This document shows, in pieces, positions 43,985 to 52,712 of a DNA stretch of 59,432 nucleotides. Origin of the DNA: a virus; the IMG/VR virus record IMGVR_UViG_3300014838_001974, positions 1 to 59,432 of that record; one strand, written 5' to 3'. The notes beneath the pieces are model-generated. The model was not told the origin of the DNA, searched no databases, and worked only from the letters and a program-made list of their open reading frames with translations. The position numbers and the translations under genes are program-made. The stretch's first letter is position 1. Every line of letters starts with the position of its first letter.

Positions 43985-44172
43985 GACAGTGGCCCTTCGT
44001 TGAATTCGTGGACGATCCGTTCGGCTTCTTCCCGGAGCGCGTGCAGAGACACGATCGTGGCGACCAAGCCGTCGCCCTCGCGCGCGGTGATATCAACGCT
44101 CAAGACAGCGAACGGCTCGGGCGAGGGATTCCGAAGTTCGCAAAGCACATACCAAATCGTGCGCGCAGTCAT
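43981..44172 (-). CDS. Small hypothetical early protein
   Basis: A 63-residue protein (MTARTIWYVLCELR...) overlapping the primase start by ATGA. Mixed alpha/beta pattern with one strand-rich start and a helical end; no motif recognised. Confidence 0.55.
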   Translation of the reverse strand: MTARTIWYVLCELRNPSPEPFAVLSVDITAREGDGLVATIVSLHALREEAERIVHEFNEGPLS

Positions 44173-44474
44173 GACGCAGCCGCCTCCGCGTCGACGGCGA
44201 CATCCTTGTCGGGATCGAGCGGACGAACCTCCGGGATCGGCGATGTCCGGCGCAACGCCGCCAGCACGCGCTCGTATAGGACGTCATCGCTATGGATCAC
44301 GTCGATCAGACGCACCATGCCTATAAAGTCGTCGCGCAGCTCGACCTGGTTCGGCATCGGTTCTTTCAGCATGCCGCAGCGGACGCGGCCGTCCTGGCTG
44401 ATCTCGATCCGTTCGGCCTCGAGCATCGCGGTGCGCTGCATCCGGGCGAGCGATGTTTTGCCGGGCGGCTTCAT
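44169..44474 (-). CDS. Small hypothetical early protein
   Basis: A 101-residue protein with a basic N-terminus and an acidic C-terminus (PDKDVAVDAEAAAS). A VRLIDVIHSDDVLYERV core may form a helical domain. Co-translated with both neighbours by overlaps. Confidence 0.5.
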   Translation of the reverse strand: MKPPGKTSLARMQRTAMLEAERIEISQDGRVRCGMLKEPMPNQVELRDDFIGMVRLIDVIHSDDVLYERVLAALRRTSPIPEVRPLDPDKDVAVDAEAAAS

Positions 44475-44992
44475 GGTGTCTCCGAACCAACGTCAATGGA
44501 GAGCTCCGCTTCAACTGCCTGAAATTCGGCTGACAGAATCTCAATCAGAATATCGCGCTGATACTCGAACAGCGGAGCAACGATCTGGCCGGCATTTTCG
44601 CGAAGCGAGCCGAGATCGGTCACCAAATCGCGGCAAGCCAGCGCGTGCACCCAGGTCCCACGTGCCAGTTCCCGCGGCGACACCGCTGGTGGCGCGACGC
44701 GTTCCGGAACGACAGGCGCTGGTTCGGCGAAGAGATCCTGCTGCGGCGAGACTTTTTCCAGAACAAGCTGGGTTCGGTAATGCTCAAAATTCTCATGGAT
44801 CGAGCGCTCGATCTCGAGGGATGCCTCATTTTTCAGGTCCAGCGCATCGTCCGCATGATCGACCGCGCCGCAGAGGCTCGCGCAAAGCAGTTCGCGCAGC
44901 GCGACAATCGAATGAACGAACAGCTCGCCCTTGATCAAGAGGGCGACGGAATCGAAGATACGCTGAACTTCGGGGTCTGTTATATCGGTCAT
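44471..44992 (-). CDS. Helical hypothetical early protein
   Basis: A 173-residue acidic, mainly alpha-helical protein; ATG at 44992 overlaps the previous stop (ATGA). Two helical halves are separated by a Pro-rich linker (EPAPVVPERVAPPAV). No family recognised. Confidence 0.5.
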   Translation of the reverse strand: MTDITDPEVQRIFDSVALLIKGELFVHSIVALRELLCASLCGAVDHADDALDLKNEASLEIERSIHENFEHYRTQLVLEKVSPQQDLFAEPAPVVPERVAPPAVSPRELARGTWVHALACRDLVTDLGSLRENAGQIVAPLFEYQRDILIEILSAEFQAVEAELSIDVGSETP

Positions 44993-45327
44993 GTCGCTCC
45001 ACCCCTCCCTGTTGCCCGCGCCGGCGACGACGAAGCCGTCGCGCCGGTCGCGTCGGGCATGACGCCAAGGGGCGTCAGCCCGGCCGCATTGAGCCAGTCG
45101 TTGATTTTCTCGATCGCCTGGTGCCGGGCGTCCTCGATGCTGCGCGCCGGCATCCAGGCGCTCGAGGACGCGTAGGGAAGGCTGATCCGGAAGCACACCG
45201 GATATTGCGAGCGCGGATCGTGCACCGGTCCGACCTCGCCGACCGGAATCCGGCCCAGCACGATCTGTTCACGCCCGGGCGATAGCGGCCGGAACGCCAC
45301 TATGCCGTCGTGTAACTCCCCTGCCAT
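44989..45327 (-). CDS. Hypothetical early protein
   Basis: A 112-residue protein; beta-rich start (GIVAFRPLSPGREQIVLGRIPVGEVG), helical middle (SIEDARHQAIEKINDWLNAAG), basic end. Resembles small phage proteins of unknown role near ParB-like genes. Confidence 0.5.
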   Translation of the reverse strand: MAGELHDGIVAFRPLSPGREQIVLGRIPVGEVGPVHDPRSQYPVCFRISLPYASSSAWMPARSIEDARHQAIEKINDWLNAAGLTPLGVMPDATGATASSSPARATGRGGAT

Positions 45328-45418
45328 GTGATGCGTCCGGTTGGAGCTGCTGCCGATCAGGCCGCTTTCTTTTTCGCGGCGGTCTTTTTCGCGGGCTTCT
45401 CGATCGCGGCCGCCTGCT

Positions 45419-47278
45419 TCACCGGCGGCTTGGACCTGGATGGCGTTTCGCGGCCGATTGCGCCGGCGTTGGCACTTTCATCAATTTGTCGGCCGCATCG
45501 ATCGCCGCCCGCGCTGCGCTGGGCTTGTAATGCTCCGAGCCGGGCCCGGCGTAATGCACAGTGCGCAATTCCTTCGGCAACCAGCCGGTCGGGCCGAGGT
45601 TGGCGAGCGCGAACTTCCAGATCTCGGCCTTGGTCTTACCGGCGACCTTGCGGGCTTCGTCCGGGTTGATTGCTTCCGCGATCGCCTTCAGCACGATGCC
45701 CTTCGGCACCGAGGAAAAATAATTCTCGGCATCGAAGCGTTTGGCCAGCGCCGTGTTGAACACGCCGGCATTGAGCGCCTGCCGGATGCTCGGCAGTTTG
45801 GTTCGCACCGCGTCGGGCATGTGAAACGGCCGATCGGGAATGATCTGCGCGCAAATGGTCCTGGCCAGCGTCTCGAACAGTACGGAACGGGCGAGCTCGG
45901 GCTCGCCCGCGATCGCATCGCGGGTTGCCGCCGCCAGCTGCGCCTCCAAACGGTCCCTCAGCGCGTTGGAAAGCGTGGTCGACTCGGGTGCCGGCTTGCC
46001 GGAAGCCGCGGCGGCTTTCTTGACCGCCTTCGCGGTCTCGCGCTTCACCGCTTTCGTTTCCTCCACAGCGGCCTGTTTCTGCGCCGGCTTGACGCGGCCA
46101 TATTCGACATCAAGAAATCCGTCGCCGTCGATGCTGACGAAGCAGCCGGCCTTCGCCATCAACTTCGGTGGATAGCTGCGCAGTTCGATCGCCTCAACGA
46201 GATCCCAATAAGCCAGATAGGCCGCCTGTTGCGCGGTCGTCAGTTCGGCGAACGAATCAGCACCATAATGGCCGTCGCCCCGATGGGTACCGACGTTGAA
46301 GACGGCGTTGAGTTCGGCCAGCTTCCGTTGCTCTTCCTCCGTGGCGGGCGGTTCGACCTTCAATCTGCCGTAGTCGTACTGATTGCGGACGCTGTCGTGA
46401 ATTGAAGCAAAGCTCCAGCCCTGCTCTTTCAGGCGTTTGCACTCGGCCTCCAGCCGTTCGATAGCCAGCTTCTTGGCAAGCTTGGCATCGGATACCTTGT
46501 GATCGGTCCCGAACAGATCAAGCGTCACCTTGCCACCGGCATTGACATAAACCTCGATCCCGACGAATTCGACCAGCGTACCGGAATTGTCCTGGCCGAT
46601 CTTGAGGGCTTCCTTGACTTCGTCACCGTCGACGTCGATCAGATCGCAGCCGCGGCCCGTCTCGGCGTCATTCCGGAGATCGTCGAGCACCTTGTCCTGG
46701 GTCTTGTGGTCCGGCGCCAGGGTGAAGGCCTTGGCGGCTTCCGTCTTGATCTCGCCCTTGCGCCAGGCATCGCGTATATTCGCCGACAGATGCCCGAGCG
46801 CCAGCGCCTGCTCGACTTCGCGCTCGCTCATGCCATACTGCCGCGCGATCTCTTCCACCGTCTTGTCGTGGCGATCGCGCAGCCGTGCGAACGCCTCATA
46901 CTGGTCGACCGGATGCAACTGCCGCGCGGTGACCGCCGTGGTCAGCGAATCCTCAAACGCGCCGGCCTCGTCGACGTCGCGCAGCGTGCAGCGGATCGGC
47001 TGCGGACTGCTCTCGCCGTAGATCAGATGGAAGGCGGCCAGGCGCCGGTTGCCGTTGCTCACCGAATAGACGTCGCAAGTACCTGTCCAGTCCTCCGGCA
47101 GCGGCAATCCATTGTCCTCGCCGAAATACTTGATCACGAGGTTTTCGATCTGGCCGCGGGCGTGAAGATTCGCCGCCAGTTCGGGGATGCTTTCCTGCCG
47201 GCCGGTGACGCGGGCGTTGATGCCGGCGCCGTCTTCCTGGCCAAACTTCAGTCGATTGAGCGGAACTTCAAAATCCAT
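45419..47278 (-). CDS. ParB/RepB-family protein with HTH (C-terminus shifted in frame)
   Basis: A 619-residue ParB-like protein. Residues 20-110 form the ParB N-terminal fold (IPELAANLHARGQIENL, YSVSNGNRRLAAFHL); 120-175 the KTVEEIARQYGMSEREVEQAL helix-turn-helix; the centre is Lys/Ala-rich (AVKRETAKAVKKAAAA). The annotated frame stops at 45419, but the -1 frame continues to a TGA at 45357-45359 as SRSKPPVKQAAAIEKPAKK..., a typical ParB/histone-like tail. This suggests a 1-base change near the 3' end. It may regulate replication or transcription rather than partition. Confidence 0.7.
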   Translation of the reverse strand: MDFEVPLNRLKFGQEDGAGINARVTGRQESIPELAANLHARGQIENLVIKYFGEDNGLPLPEDWTGTCDVYSVSNGNRRLAAFHLIYGESSPQPIRCTLRDVDEAGAFEDSLTTAVTARQLHPVDQYEAFARLRDRHDKTVEEIARQYGMSEREVEQALALGHLSANIRDAWRKGEIKTEAAKAFTLAPDHKTQDKVLDDLRNDAETGRGCDLIDVDGDEVKEALKIGQDNSGTLVEFVGIEVYVNAGGKVTLDLFGTDHKVSDAKLAKKLAIERLEAECKRLKEQGWSFASIHDSVRNQYDYGRLKVEPPATEEEQRKLAELNAVFNVGTHRGDGHYGADSFAELTTAQQAAYLAYWDLVEAIELRSYPPKLMAKAGCFVSIDGDGFLDVEYGRVKPAQKQAAVEETKAVKRETAKAVKKAAAASGKPAPESTTLSNALRDRLEAQLAAATRDAIAGEPELARSVLFETLARTICAQIIPDRPFHMPDAVRTKLPSIRQALNAGVFNTALAKRFDAENYFSSVPKGIVLKAIAEAINPDEARKVAGKTKAEIWKFALANLGPTGWLPKELRTVHYAGPGSEHYKPSAARAAIDAADKLMKVPTPAQSAAKRHPGPSRR

Positions 47279-47308
47279 TGTGGGTCTCCATCGTTGAAAA
47301 AAGCAAGG

Positions 47309-47522
47309 GCCGTCGCTGTCGCGCCGGCTAGTCAAGCTGCAGGTGGTCACTGCGGCCGCGCGCCCCGATGTTCTCGCTCGAGTTGTCGGGCCAGATGCCG
47401 AGGTTCGCGAAGCGCGAGCCCGCGCCCTCGCCGCTCCACCACGAACCACCGAAGATGGACGCGCGCGGCGTGTCGGGATCGCCGTCATGGCCCCATACCC
47501 AGAGATTGCCGGTGGCCTGCAT
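47309..47522 (-). repeat. DGR variable-region block VR1 with 3' conserved segment
   Basis: A 214-base block, 92 percent identical to 52981-53194. The 15 substitutions between 47370 and 47456 all have A in one copy on the coding strand. The 65 coding bases before and the 22 bases after the stop codon are identical, the latter fitting an initiation-of-mutagenic-homing segment. Confidence 0.85.
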
Positions 47523-48236
47523 CGCGCCGTCCTGGCTGGTGCGCGCGGCATCGAGGCCGGTTATCCGCGGATCGCCAGCGCGAGAGGTTTTTTCGGTGAC
47601 GCCGAAGGCAAAGGCCCGGAATTCGTCCGAGCTCATCGGCTGCTTGCCGTGATGCGCCAGCACGGCGACGGCGGTCGGATAATCCAGCTTCCGGTACTTC
47701 TTGCCGGTTGCGGGATTGACCGGCGGCGCGTCGCCGTCCGCGATCGTCGCGCCGAATTGGCTGGTGCCATTGATGTGGTGGTCGACGCCAAGCAGGTAGA
47801 TGTCGCCCCAGAATTTAAGGCCGAATCGTTCGCACAGCGCCATGCCGCGCGGATCCGCCGCGGGGCGATACTCCAGATCCCACAACGATCGGGGATTGAT
47901 CGCCGGAATTTCGTCGCCGCCGACGCGCGCCGGTGCATTGCTGCCCGGCGCAAAATGGAAACCGGCAAAATAGATGTCGTGGGCCAGAACCGGACCGAGC
48001 AGTTTAACGGCTTGAGGCGCGCGGTCGAAAGTGCACATTACGCCGTAGTCGCAACCGGTTTCGAGGCCGACGTCGGGCATGATGATGGCGGTATCGGCGC
48101 CGAAGGACACGCCGTCGAAGATCGTGCCGGCCTTGACGGCCGCAGTTTTGGGACCGGTTAGCTTGATCGCGGGCGAATGCGGATCCAGCTTGGTCAGCAA
48201 TTTTGGCGAGATATCGGTTGTGGCATGCTTGTTCAT
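47328..48236 (-). CDS. Mtd-like variable protein 1 (C-type lectin fold, DGR target)
   Basis: A 302-residue homologue of the major tropism determinant Mtd of Bordetella phage BPP-1. Shared phrases include KAGTI, GFHFAPGSNA, DPRGMAL, FWGDIYLLGV, NGTSQFG...TIADG, then TGNLWVWG and the variable C-terminus IFGGSW...GSR...IGARGRSDHLQ. Variable residues are 261, 268, 270, 271, 276, 278, 281, 284, 285, 288 and 289. Compared with Mtd it lacks the N-terminal beta-prism. ATG 48236 has GGAG 8 bases upstream; a second ATG at 48242 is too close to it. It sits in the early operon beside a ParB gene, not with the tail genes. Confidence 0.9.
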   Translation of the reverse strand: MNKHATTDISPKLLTKLDPHSPAIKLTGPKTAAVKAGTIFDGVSFGADTAIIMPDVGLETGCDYGVMCTFDRAPQAVKLLGPVLAHDIYFAGFHFAPGSNAPARVGGDEIPAINPRSLWDLEYRPAADPRGMALCERFGLKFWGDIYLLGVDHHINGTSQFGATIADGDAPPVNPATGKKYRKLDYPTAVAVLAHHGKQPMSSDEFRAFAFGVTEKTSRAGDPRITGLDAARTSQDGAMQATGNLWVWGHDGDPDTPRASIFGGSWWSGEGAGSRFANLGIWPDNSSENIGARGRSDHLQLD

Positions 48237-48238
48237 GG

Positions 48239-48661
48239 TCATTCTCCAGGTTGAGGTTGTGTCCCGTTAAGTTCCTTGACGCGCAAAATCAGATATTCCC
48301 GCACCGCCGCCGGCGGAAAATCCGGATGGCCCCACGCCTTGCAGCGAATGCCGTATTCGAGAAAAAGCGTCCGGCCTTCCTCGTAACGGTACTGCGCGAG
48401 CTCGAACGATCGCGCATCGCCCACCGTGCTGCTCTCGATCAGATCGGGCCCGTCGAACAACGCCGGCATCGACCAGCCCAGCCGCTTCAGGGCGCCTGCC
48501 GGCGTCTCCGCAAAGATCCGCTGCATGATGTGGTCGTGGTTCATCGGCAGGCCGGCGCGCGCATCGAGGAAGCCGAGCCGAAACGCCGGATGCATGACGC
48601 ATTGCCAGAGATCGCCGAGCGTCATGGCTTTCTGGCTGACGGGGCGGTCGATAATCGGCAT
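48239..48661 (-). CDS. Hypothetical early protein
   Basis: A 140-residue protein upstream of Mtd-like gene 1, whose stop lies just before the Mtd ATG. It has LGDLWQCVMHPAFRLGFLDARAG and ELAQYRYEEGRTLFLEYG, an alpha-helical pattern seen in other small phage proteins. Because of the tight coupling it may be a partner or chaperone of the Mtd-like protein, which is a guess. Confidence 0.5.
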   Translation of the reverse strand: MPIIDRPVSQKAMTLGDLWQCVMHPAFRLGFLDARAGLPMNHDHIMQRIFAETPAGALKRLGWSMPALFDGPDLIESSTVGDARSFELAQYRYEEGRTLFLEYGIRCKAWGHPDFPPAAVREYLILRVKELNGTQPQPGE

Positions 48662-48667
48662 GGCGCC

Positions 48668-49000
48668 TCACCTCGGCTCCTCGATCAGAAACGCCGCGGC
48701 GCGCCCGAGCGGCGAAGCCGGCGACCCGTCGGAATTTCGCTTCATCGATTTGGCGATTTCGGTCGGTGGGCAGCCATATTGCAGCAGCATCGACATCAGG
48801 ATGGCGCCGTCGTTCGCCAGCAGGTCCGCGCCGCTGTCGACCTTCTGCGCGTTGAGAAACACCTCGGCGATCGGCCCGAGGATACCGCGCTCGATGCAGA
48901 CCACCTCGCGGCCGAGCCCGATCTTGTAGCGCATGCCCTCGTGCTCGATCGCGACGGTCTCGTGGGCGCGGCGATTGGCGAGGCGCTTGCGATGGGTCAT
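48668..49000 (-). CDS. TSCPD/NrdJ-C-terminus-like small protein
   Basis: A 110-residue protein; the ILGPIAEVFLNAQK...SMLLQYGCPPTEIAKSMKRNSDGSPASPLGRAAAFL pattern resembles the C-terminal module of adenosylcobalamin-type ribonucleotide reductases that is found as a free-standing protein in alphaproteobacteria. Role here unknown. ATG 49000 overlaps the previous stop. Confidence 0.5.
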   Translation of the reverse strand: MTHRKRLANRRAHETVAIEHEGMRYKIGLGREVVCIERGILGPIAEVFLNAQKVDSGADLLANDGAILMSMLLQYGCPPTEIAKSMKRNSDGSPASPLGRAAAFLIEEPR

Positions 49001-49311
49001 GCCGACGACCCCGGAATGGTTTCGAACAGGTCGGCGGGCTCGGCGCGCAATTCCTTTCCCGCATAGCCCATTGCAACCAGGGCGCGGGCGACCAGGTGCC
49101 AGACATGGATGGCCTGGCGCGGATAGTCGTTCACGTCGCCCTCGCGCGTGACGACGGCTCGATCGAGCTGCTCGCGCGATCGACCCCGCAGCGTGGCGAC
49201 GTAATAATCGCCGCGTTCGACCGACCCGCCGGTATTGCAGATTTTCATCCGCGCGATCTCGGTGACTTTTCGGGTGATCGCGGAATGCAGCTCTACGCGA
49301 ACAATGATCAT
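48997..49311 (-). CDS. Hypothetical early protein
   Basis: A 104-residue protein with strand-rich N-terminus (MIIVRVELHSAIT), GDYYVATLRGRS and a helical HVWHLVARALVAMGYAGKEL end. Common small phage protein type of unknown function. Confidence 0.5.
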   Translation of the reverse strand: MIIVRVELHSAITRKVTEIARMKICNTGGSVERGDYYVATLRGRSREQLDRAVVTREGDVNDYPRQAIHVWHLVARALVAMGYAGKELRAEPADLFETIPGSSA

Positions 49312-49607
49312 CGCTCGCCCTCATCGGAAGCGGTCATACTGATCGCCTCCGGCTTTGGCAGCGCTTCAAGGTAGGTATTCAGCTCGACCGCCCAGCTGTC
49401 GTGGTCGATCGAGCCATCCTCGGAAGTGATGATAATGTGGCCGCAGGAATAGCCGCCGGAAATCGAAGACGGCGTGAGTTTGCCATGCCGTCCGATCTCG
49501 CGCGCCAGATGTTCCAGTTCACGGGATAGCGTCGGCCAATCGTCGGCCTCGATCTTGGCGAGCAATACAACGCGCCGGCGCGGCTTGCGGTCGAGTTCGT
49601 CGGTCAT
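49308..49607 (-). CDS. Hypothetical early protein
   Basis: A 99-residue protein; ATG at 49607 overlaps the previous stop. Pattern: basic start (RKPRRRVVLLAKIEADDWPTL), Gly-rich GGYSCGHIII turn and acidic DHDSWAVELNTYLEAL helix. No family recognised. Confidence 0.5.
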   Translation of the reverse strand: MTDELDRKPRRRVVLLAKIEADDWPTLSRELEHLAREIGRHGKLTPSSISGGYSCGHIIITSEDGSIDHDSWAVELNTYLEALPKPEAISMTASDEGER

Positions 49608-49858
49608 GCCGATATCCCCCGCTTGGCTTCCCGCGGAAACGCGCCGATCGGATGCCGCCGGATCCATTTGCCATTTCGCGCGCGGAACAACGGCGGCGGC
49701 GCCGGCACGGCGCGGGCGATCACAAAGCCCTCGCCGGCATATTTGGTCGTGATCCGTCCGGCATCGCGCAGCGCGACGATTTCGGCATCGAGCGGCACCA
49801 GGTAGCCATCAAAGCGCTGCGCCAGTTCGAGCGTGAAGGCCGCCGCGTCATTCATCAT
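49604..49858 (-). CDS. Hypothetical early protein
   Basis: An 84-residue protein, ATG at 49858 (ATGA overlap); a second ATG follows at once. Starts with a helix (AAAFTLELAQRFDG) and has a Pro-rich, basic end. Confidence 0.45.
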   Translation of the reverse strand: MMNDAAAFTLELAQRFDGYLVPLDAEIVALRDAGRITTKYAGEGFVIARAVPAPPPLFRARNGKWIRRHPIGAFPREAKRGISA

Positions 49859-50106
49859 GATTTCAGCCGCCCTGTTATTGCCCCGGCCAGTTCGCGCCTT
49901 CCGGAGGCCGTGATGCGCGCGATGCGTTTCAGGCCCGTGCCGACGATCGTGCAATGGCGGCGCACCTCGAGCGACAAGATGGTCGCGCTGCTCCAGTACT
50001 GGCCTGGTCTGAGATCGCTGCAGAAGCCGGCGACGCTGTAGCCGAGCGCCTTCTTCGACATCCAATGCAGCGCGTCATGCTGGTGCGGGGAAAGTCGTTT
50101 CGTCAT
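49855..50106 (-). CDS. Small winged-helix-like early protein
   Basis: An 83-residue protein (MTKRLSPHQHDAL...). The TASGRRELAGAI ending and a preceding RHCTIVGTGLKRIAR strand are typical of small winged-helix regulators in phage early operons. Overlaps both neighbours. Confidence 0.5.
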   Translation of the reverse strand: MTKRLSPHQHDALHWMSKKALGYSVAGFCSDLRPGQYWSSATILSLEVRRHCTIVGTGLKRIARITASGRRELAGAITGRLKS

Positions 50107-51221
50107 GCCACAGCTCCCGTCCATTCCAGCTCGTCACCCCATGACGTCCATCCCGCGCGCGGCCGCCGCGCCTGCAGCTCGATGTAGGGCCCCTCGCCGA
50201 GCCGCTCGGCGCGCGCCAGCCATTCATCCGGCTTGCGGGAGTGCTCCATGACAGGCGCGATGATCAGCTGTCGCACGTCGGCGTGCAGGCGTTTCGGATT
50301 GCCCTTGGTGGCAAGCCAGCAGTCTTCCGGATTGGCGCGGGTCCAGAACCCCTGCCCCATATGCCAGGTCGAGGGGCTCCAGATGTCGAGCGCGGCGCCG
50401 TTTTTCCCCGCGATGCCATTGGTCTTGATCCAGGTCCAGGCGGTGGTGATGTGCCTGAATCCGTAATGGGCGATCAGGTCGAGCGCGTCCTGCGGGCACC
50501 AGTCCACCATCCACATGCAGAGGATCGAATCCTCATGTGCGAGCTCGCCGACCGGCAGCGCCTTGATCCTGTCGACCTCTTCGGTCTTGTAATGGACGTT
50601 GGCCGATCGGCCGTCGCCGGCGGCCGAGCGGGTCAGGAATTTCCACTGCGGATCGGAGCCGATCAGTTTGGCGCGATATCCGGACAGCGCCAGGCGTCCG
50701 AGATCCTCGACGCAGCCGCCGCTCCTGGTGCGCGCGGCGTGGTCGGCACGGCGCCTGTCGAGATCGGCGGCTTTTTCGGCTTCGCGCACCGGATTGACCG
50801 GGATGGCTTTTCCGGACGCCGCTCTCGCCAACGTGCTGGCGACCACGGCTTCGAATTCGTCGTCATCGAGCGCCGCCGAGGCTTTTGCGCGCATCGACAG
50901 CTTGCGATCGACGCCGATTTCGTCGAGCGTCGCCGGCGTCGGCGCGTCGCCATGTTCTTTCGCGAACTTCTCGCGGTTGACCGTTTTGGAAAGCAGCTGC
51001 CCGGCTTCCGTCGCCCGCTGCAACAACACCCCGAGCCAGCGCTCGATCCGCATCTGGTATTCGAGCGCCTTGTGCAGCAGCTCTTGGTCGCGCACCCGCT
51101 TCGCATGCAGCTTGACATGGTCGAGCTCGTCCCGACCCTTCAGCACCACGTCGATCTGGGTCGACTCCAGTGCCACGGTCAGGGCCGTCATCGCGCGATC
51201 GTAATGGGCGAGCACGGTCAT
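50103..51221 (-). CDS. MT-A70-family N6-adenine methyltransferase
   Basis: A 372-residue protein. The N-terminal half is helical and resembles phage MT-A70 partners; the methyltransferase core starts at LIGSDPQWKF. The catalytic motif is DPQW (190-193), not the usual DPPW. ILCMWMVDW, HITTAWTWIKTN, WHMGQGFWTRANPED and HSRKPDEW complete the family. Probably modifies phage DNA against restriction; the DPQW change may lower activity. ATG 51221 overlaps the previous stop. Confidence 0.8.
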   Translation of the reverse strand: MTVLAHYDRAMTALTVALESTQIDVVLKGRDELDHVKLHAKRVRDQELLHKALEYQMRIERWLGVLLQRATEAGQLLSKTVNREKFAKEHGDAPTPATLDEIGVDRKLSMRAKASAALDDDEFEAVVASTLARAASGKAIPVNPVREAEKAADLDRRRADHAARTRSGGCVEDLGRLALSGYRAKLIGSDPQWKFLTRSAAGDGRSANVHYKTEEVDRIKALPVGELAHEDSILCMWMVDWCPQDALDLIAHYGFRHITTAWTWIKTNGIAGKNGAALDIWSPSTWHMGQGFWTRANPEDCWLATKGNPKRLHADVRQLIIAPVMEHSRKPDEWLARAERLGEGPYIELQARRPRAGWTSWGDELEWTGAVA

Positions 51222-51436
51222 GCGATATTCTCGATCCGTCGCCGCTCGCGGCTGACCTGCAGCGCCGCCCAGGCCGCGCTTTCGGGCACCACCAGCCTGA
51301 TGGATATTTCCTTGGTGTCGAAACCGGCGGCGAACATGTCGCCGGCGATGATGATCAAGGCCTCGTCGCACCGCGCCTCGCTGATGCTCATGCGCGCGGC
51401 ACGCTTCGGAGGTCCGAATGTGCTGTCCGGTCTCAC
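51218..51436 (-). CDS. Small HTH-like early protein
   Basis: A 72-residue protein with GTG 51436 overlapping the ParB-like stop (GTGA). The AGFDTKEISIRLVVPESAAWAAL segment looks like a helix-turn-helix of a sigma-like or small regulator. Confidence 0.5.
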   Translation of the reverse strand: MRPDSTFGPPKRAARMSISEARCDEALIIIAGDMFAAGFDTKEISIRLVVPESAAWAALQVSRERRRIENIA

Positions 51437-52620
51437 GGTGCGATCTCCACGATCTGCCGTCCGATGCCCTTGAGGCTTCGGACCTCGAGTCCGATCTTCT
51501 TGAGCGATGCGAGCTCGTGCACCAGTCCGTCGAGATACTCGCCTGCATTCGACGGCCGCGCGTTCCAGAGCTTTGCGATCAGGAAGTCATCGCCGATCGG
51601 ATTCGGTTTTGCCTTGGAAAGCAGCCCGACCAGCAGCGCGGCGCGGGGCGTCACGCGGACCTGCCGTCCATTGAAGGTGACCACGTCGCGGCCGATGGAG
51701 AAGATGCCGGGGCCGGCTGCTGGCGCGGAGGCCGCCGGCGGCTGCCTGGTCGAAGCCGTCTTTAACGGGGCCGCGGGTCTCTCCTCTGGCGGCAGCGGCG
51801 CCTGCGATAAATGCGCGGCAACGAGACCGCCCAGGATCGCTGCCACCTTTGCTCCGGTATCGATCGACCTGGCGCGCGCGGCGTTGAACTGCGCGCTGAA
51901 GTCGAAACTCTGCATCTGGAAAAGCAACAGCTTTCGATCGGCGCGGGTTTGGCGCGCGTCTTTCAGCGCCAGGCACAGTCCCTCCACGATCGCGGCCCGG
52001 ATCATGCCGACATTGCCCTTGCGGGTCATGGTGATGCAGGCAAGTGCCGCGATCAGCACGTCACGGCCGAATCTTTCGAGCGCGCCCTGCAGCATCGCAA
52101 CCGCGAGCGTCTCGCCCGGCTTCATCTTGTTGGCCGGTACCGGATAGCGGCAGATCGTCACCCCGGCCTCGAGGCAGACCTCGGTCAGGGCGACGGCCGT
52201 CTTGTTGCCGGCAGCCAGGCGCGCGGCGTGAAGCTGCAGCGGCGACATCGCGGTGACGTTGGCGTTGATCGCAACGAACGCGTCGGCCTGCTCGGCATCG
52301 TCGGCCGCGATGATCACGCACGGCACGGACTCGAAGCCGCGGAGCGCGGCCGCGGTGGCGCGGTGCTGGCCGTCGACGATCGCGAACAGGCCCTCGCCGA
52401 TCGGCGCGACGATCAAAGGGCCGAACTTGGCCCAGCGGAACGCCGGCGCGATCGCCAGGATGTTATCAGCGCCGCGGCGGCCGATGTCCCGCTGGTATCG
52501 CGGATCGATGCGAAGCCGCGATATCTTGAGCCATTGCAATTCGGGCCGCTCGCCGGGCTCTGAGGCCGCTCCGGCATAGCGCGGCCTAAGCGGAGCCGGA
52601 TCGATGGCGCGCAGGGTCAT
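51433..52620 (-). CDS. ParB/sulfiredoxin-fold protein with C-terminal HTH
   Basis: A 395-residue protein. FAIVDGQHRATAAAL is the DGQHR-type ParB/Srx nucleotide-binding motif; AFVAINANVTAMSPLQ follows. After a Pro/Ala linker (residues 270-300) the C-terminal 90 residues form a winged-helix domain (RAALLVGLLSKAKPN...SLKKIGLEVRSLKG). Similar proteins act in DNA maintenance or gene regulation in temperate phages. Confidence 0.7.
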   Translation of the reverse strand: MTLRAIDPAPLRPRYAGAASEPGERPELQWLKISRLRIDPRYQRDIGRRGADNILAIAPAFRWAKFGPLIVAPIGEGLFAIVDGQHRATAAALRGFESVPCVIIAADDAEQADAFVAINANVTAMSPLQLHAARLAAGNKTAVALTEVCLEAGVTICRYPVPANKMKPGETLAVAMLQGALERFGRDVLIAALACITMTRKGNVGMIRAAIVEGLCLALKDARQTRADRKLLLFQMQSFDFSAQFNAARARSIDTGAKVAAILGGLVAAHLSQAPLPPEERPAAPLKTASTRQPPAASAPAAGPGIFSIGRDVVTFNGRQVRVTPRAALLVGLLSKAKPNPIGDDFLIAKLWNARPSNAGEYLDGLVHELASLKKIGLEVRSLKGIGRQIVEIAP

Positions 52621-52712
52621 CGCGCTGCCCCCACTGGAAATCCATTATGCACGCGCGCGCGGATCGGATTCCAGGTCGCATCCGTCCACTCGATCGCGGA
52701 GTTGTCGGCCAT
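52617..52712 (-). pseudogene. Remnant of a phage Gp37/Gp68 (DUF5131) gene
   Basis: 31 codons, MADNSAIEWTDATWNPIRAR then VHNGFPVGAAR and stop. The first 20 residues are the highly conserved start of Gp37/Gp68-family proteins, which normally run to more than 200 residues with a cysteine-rich centre. Everything after that is missing; the ParB-like gene follows at once. It lies in frame with the Avd remnant. Confidence 0.65.
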
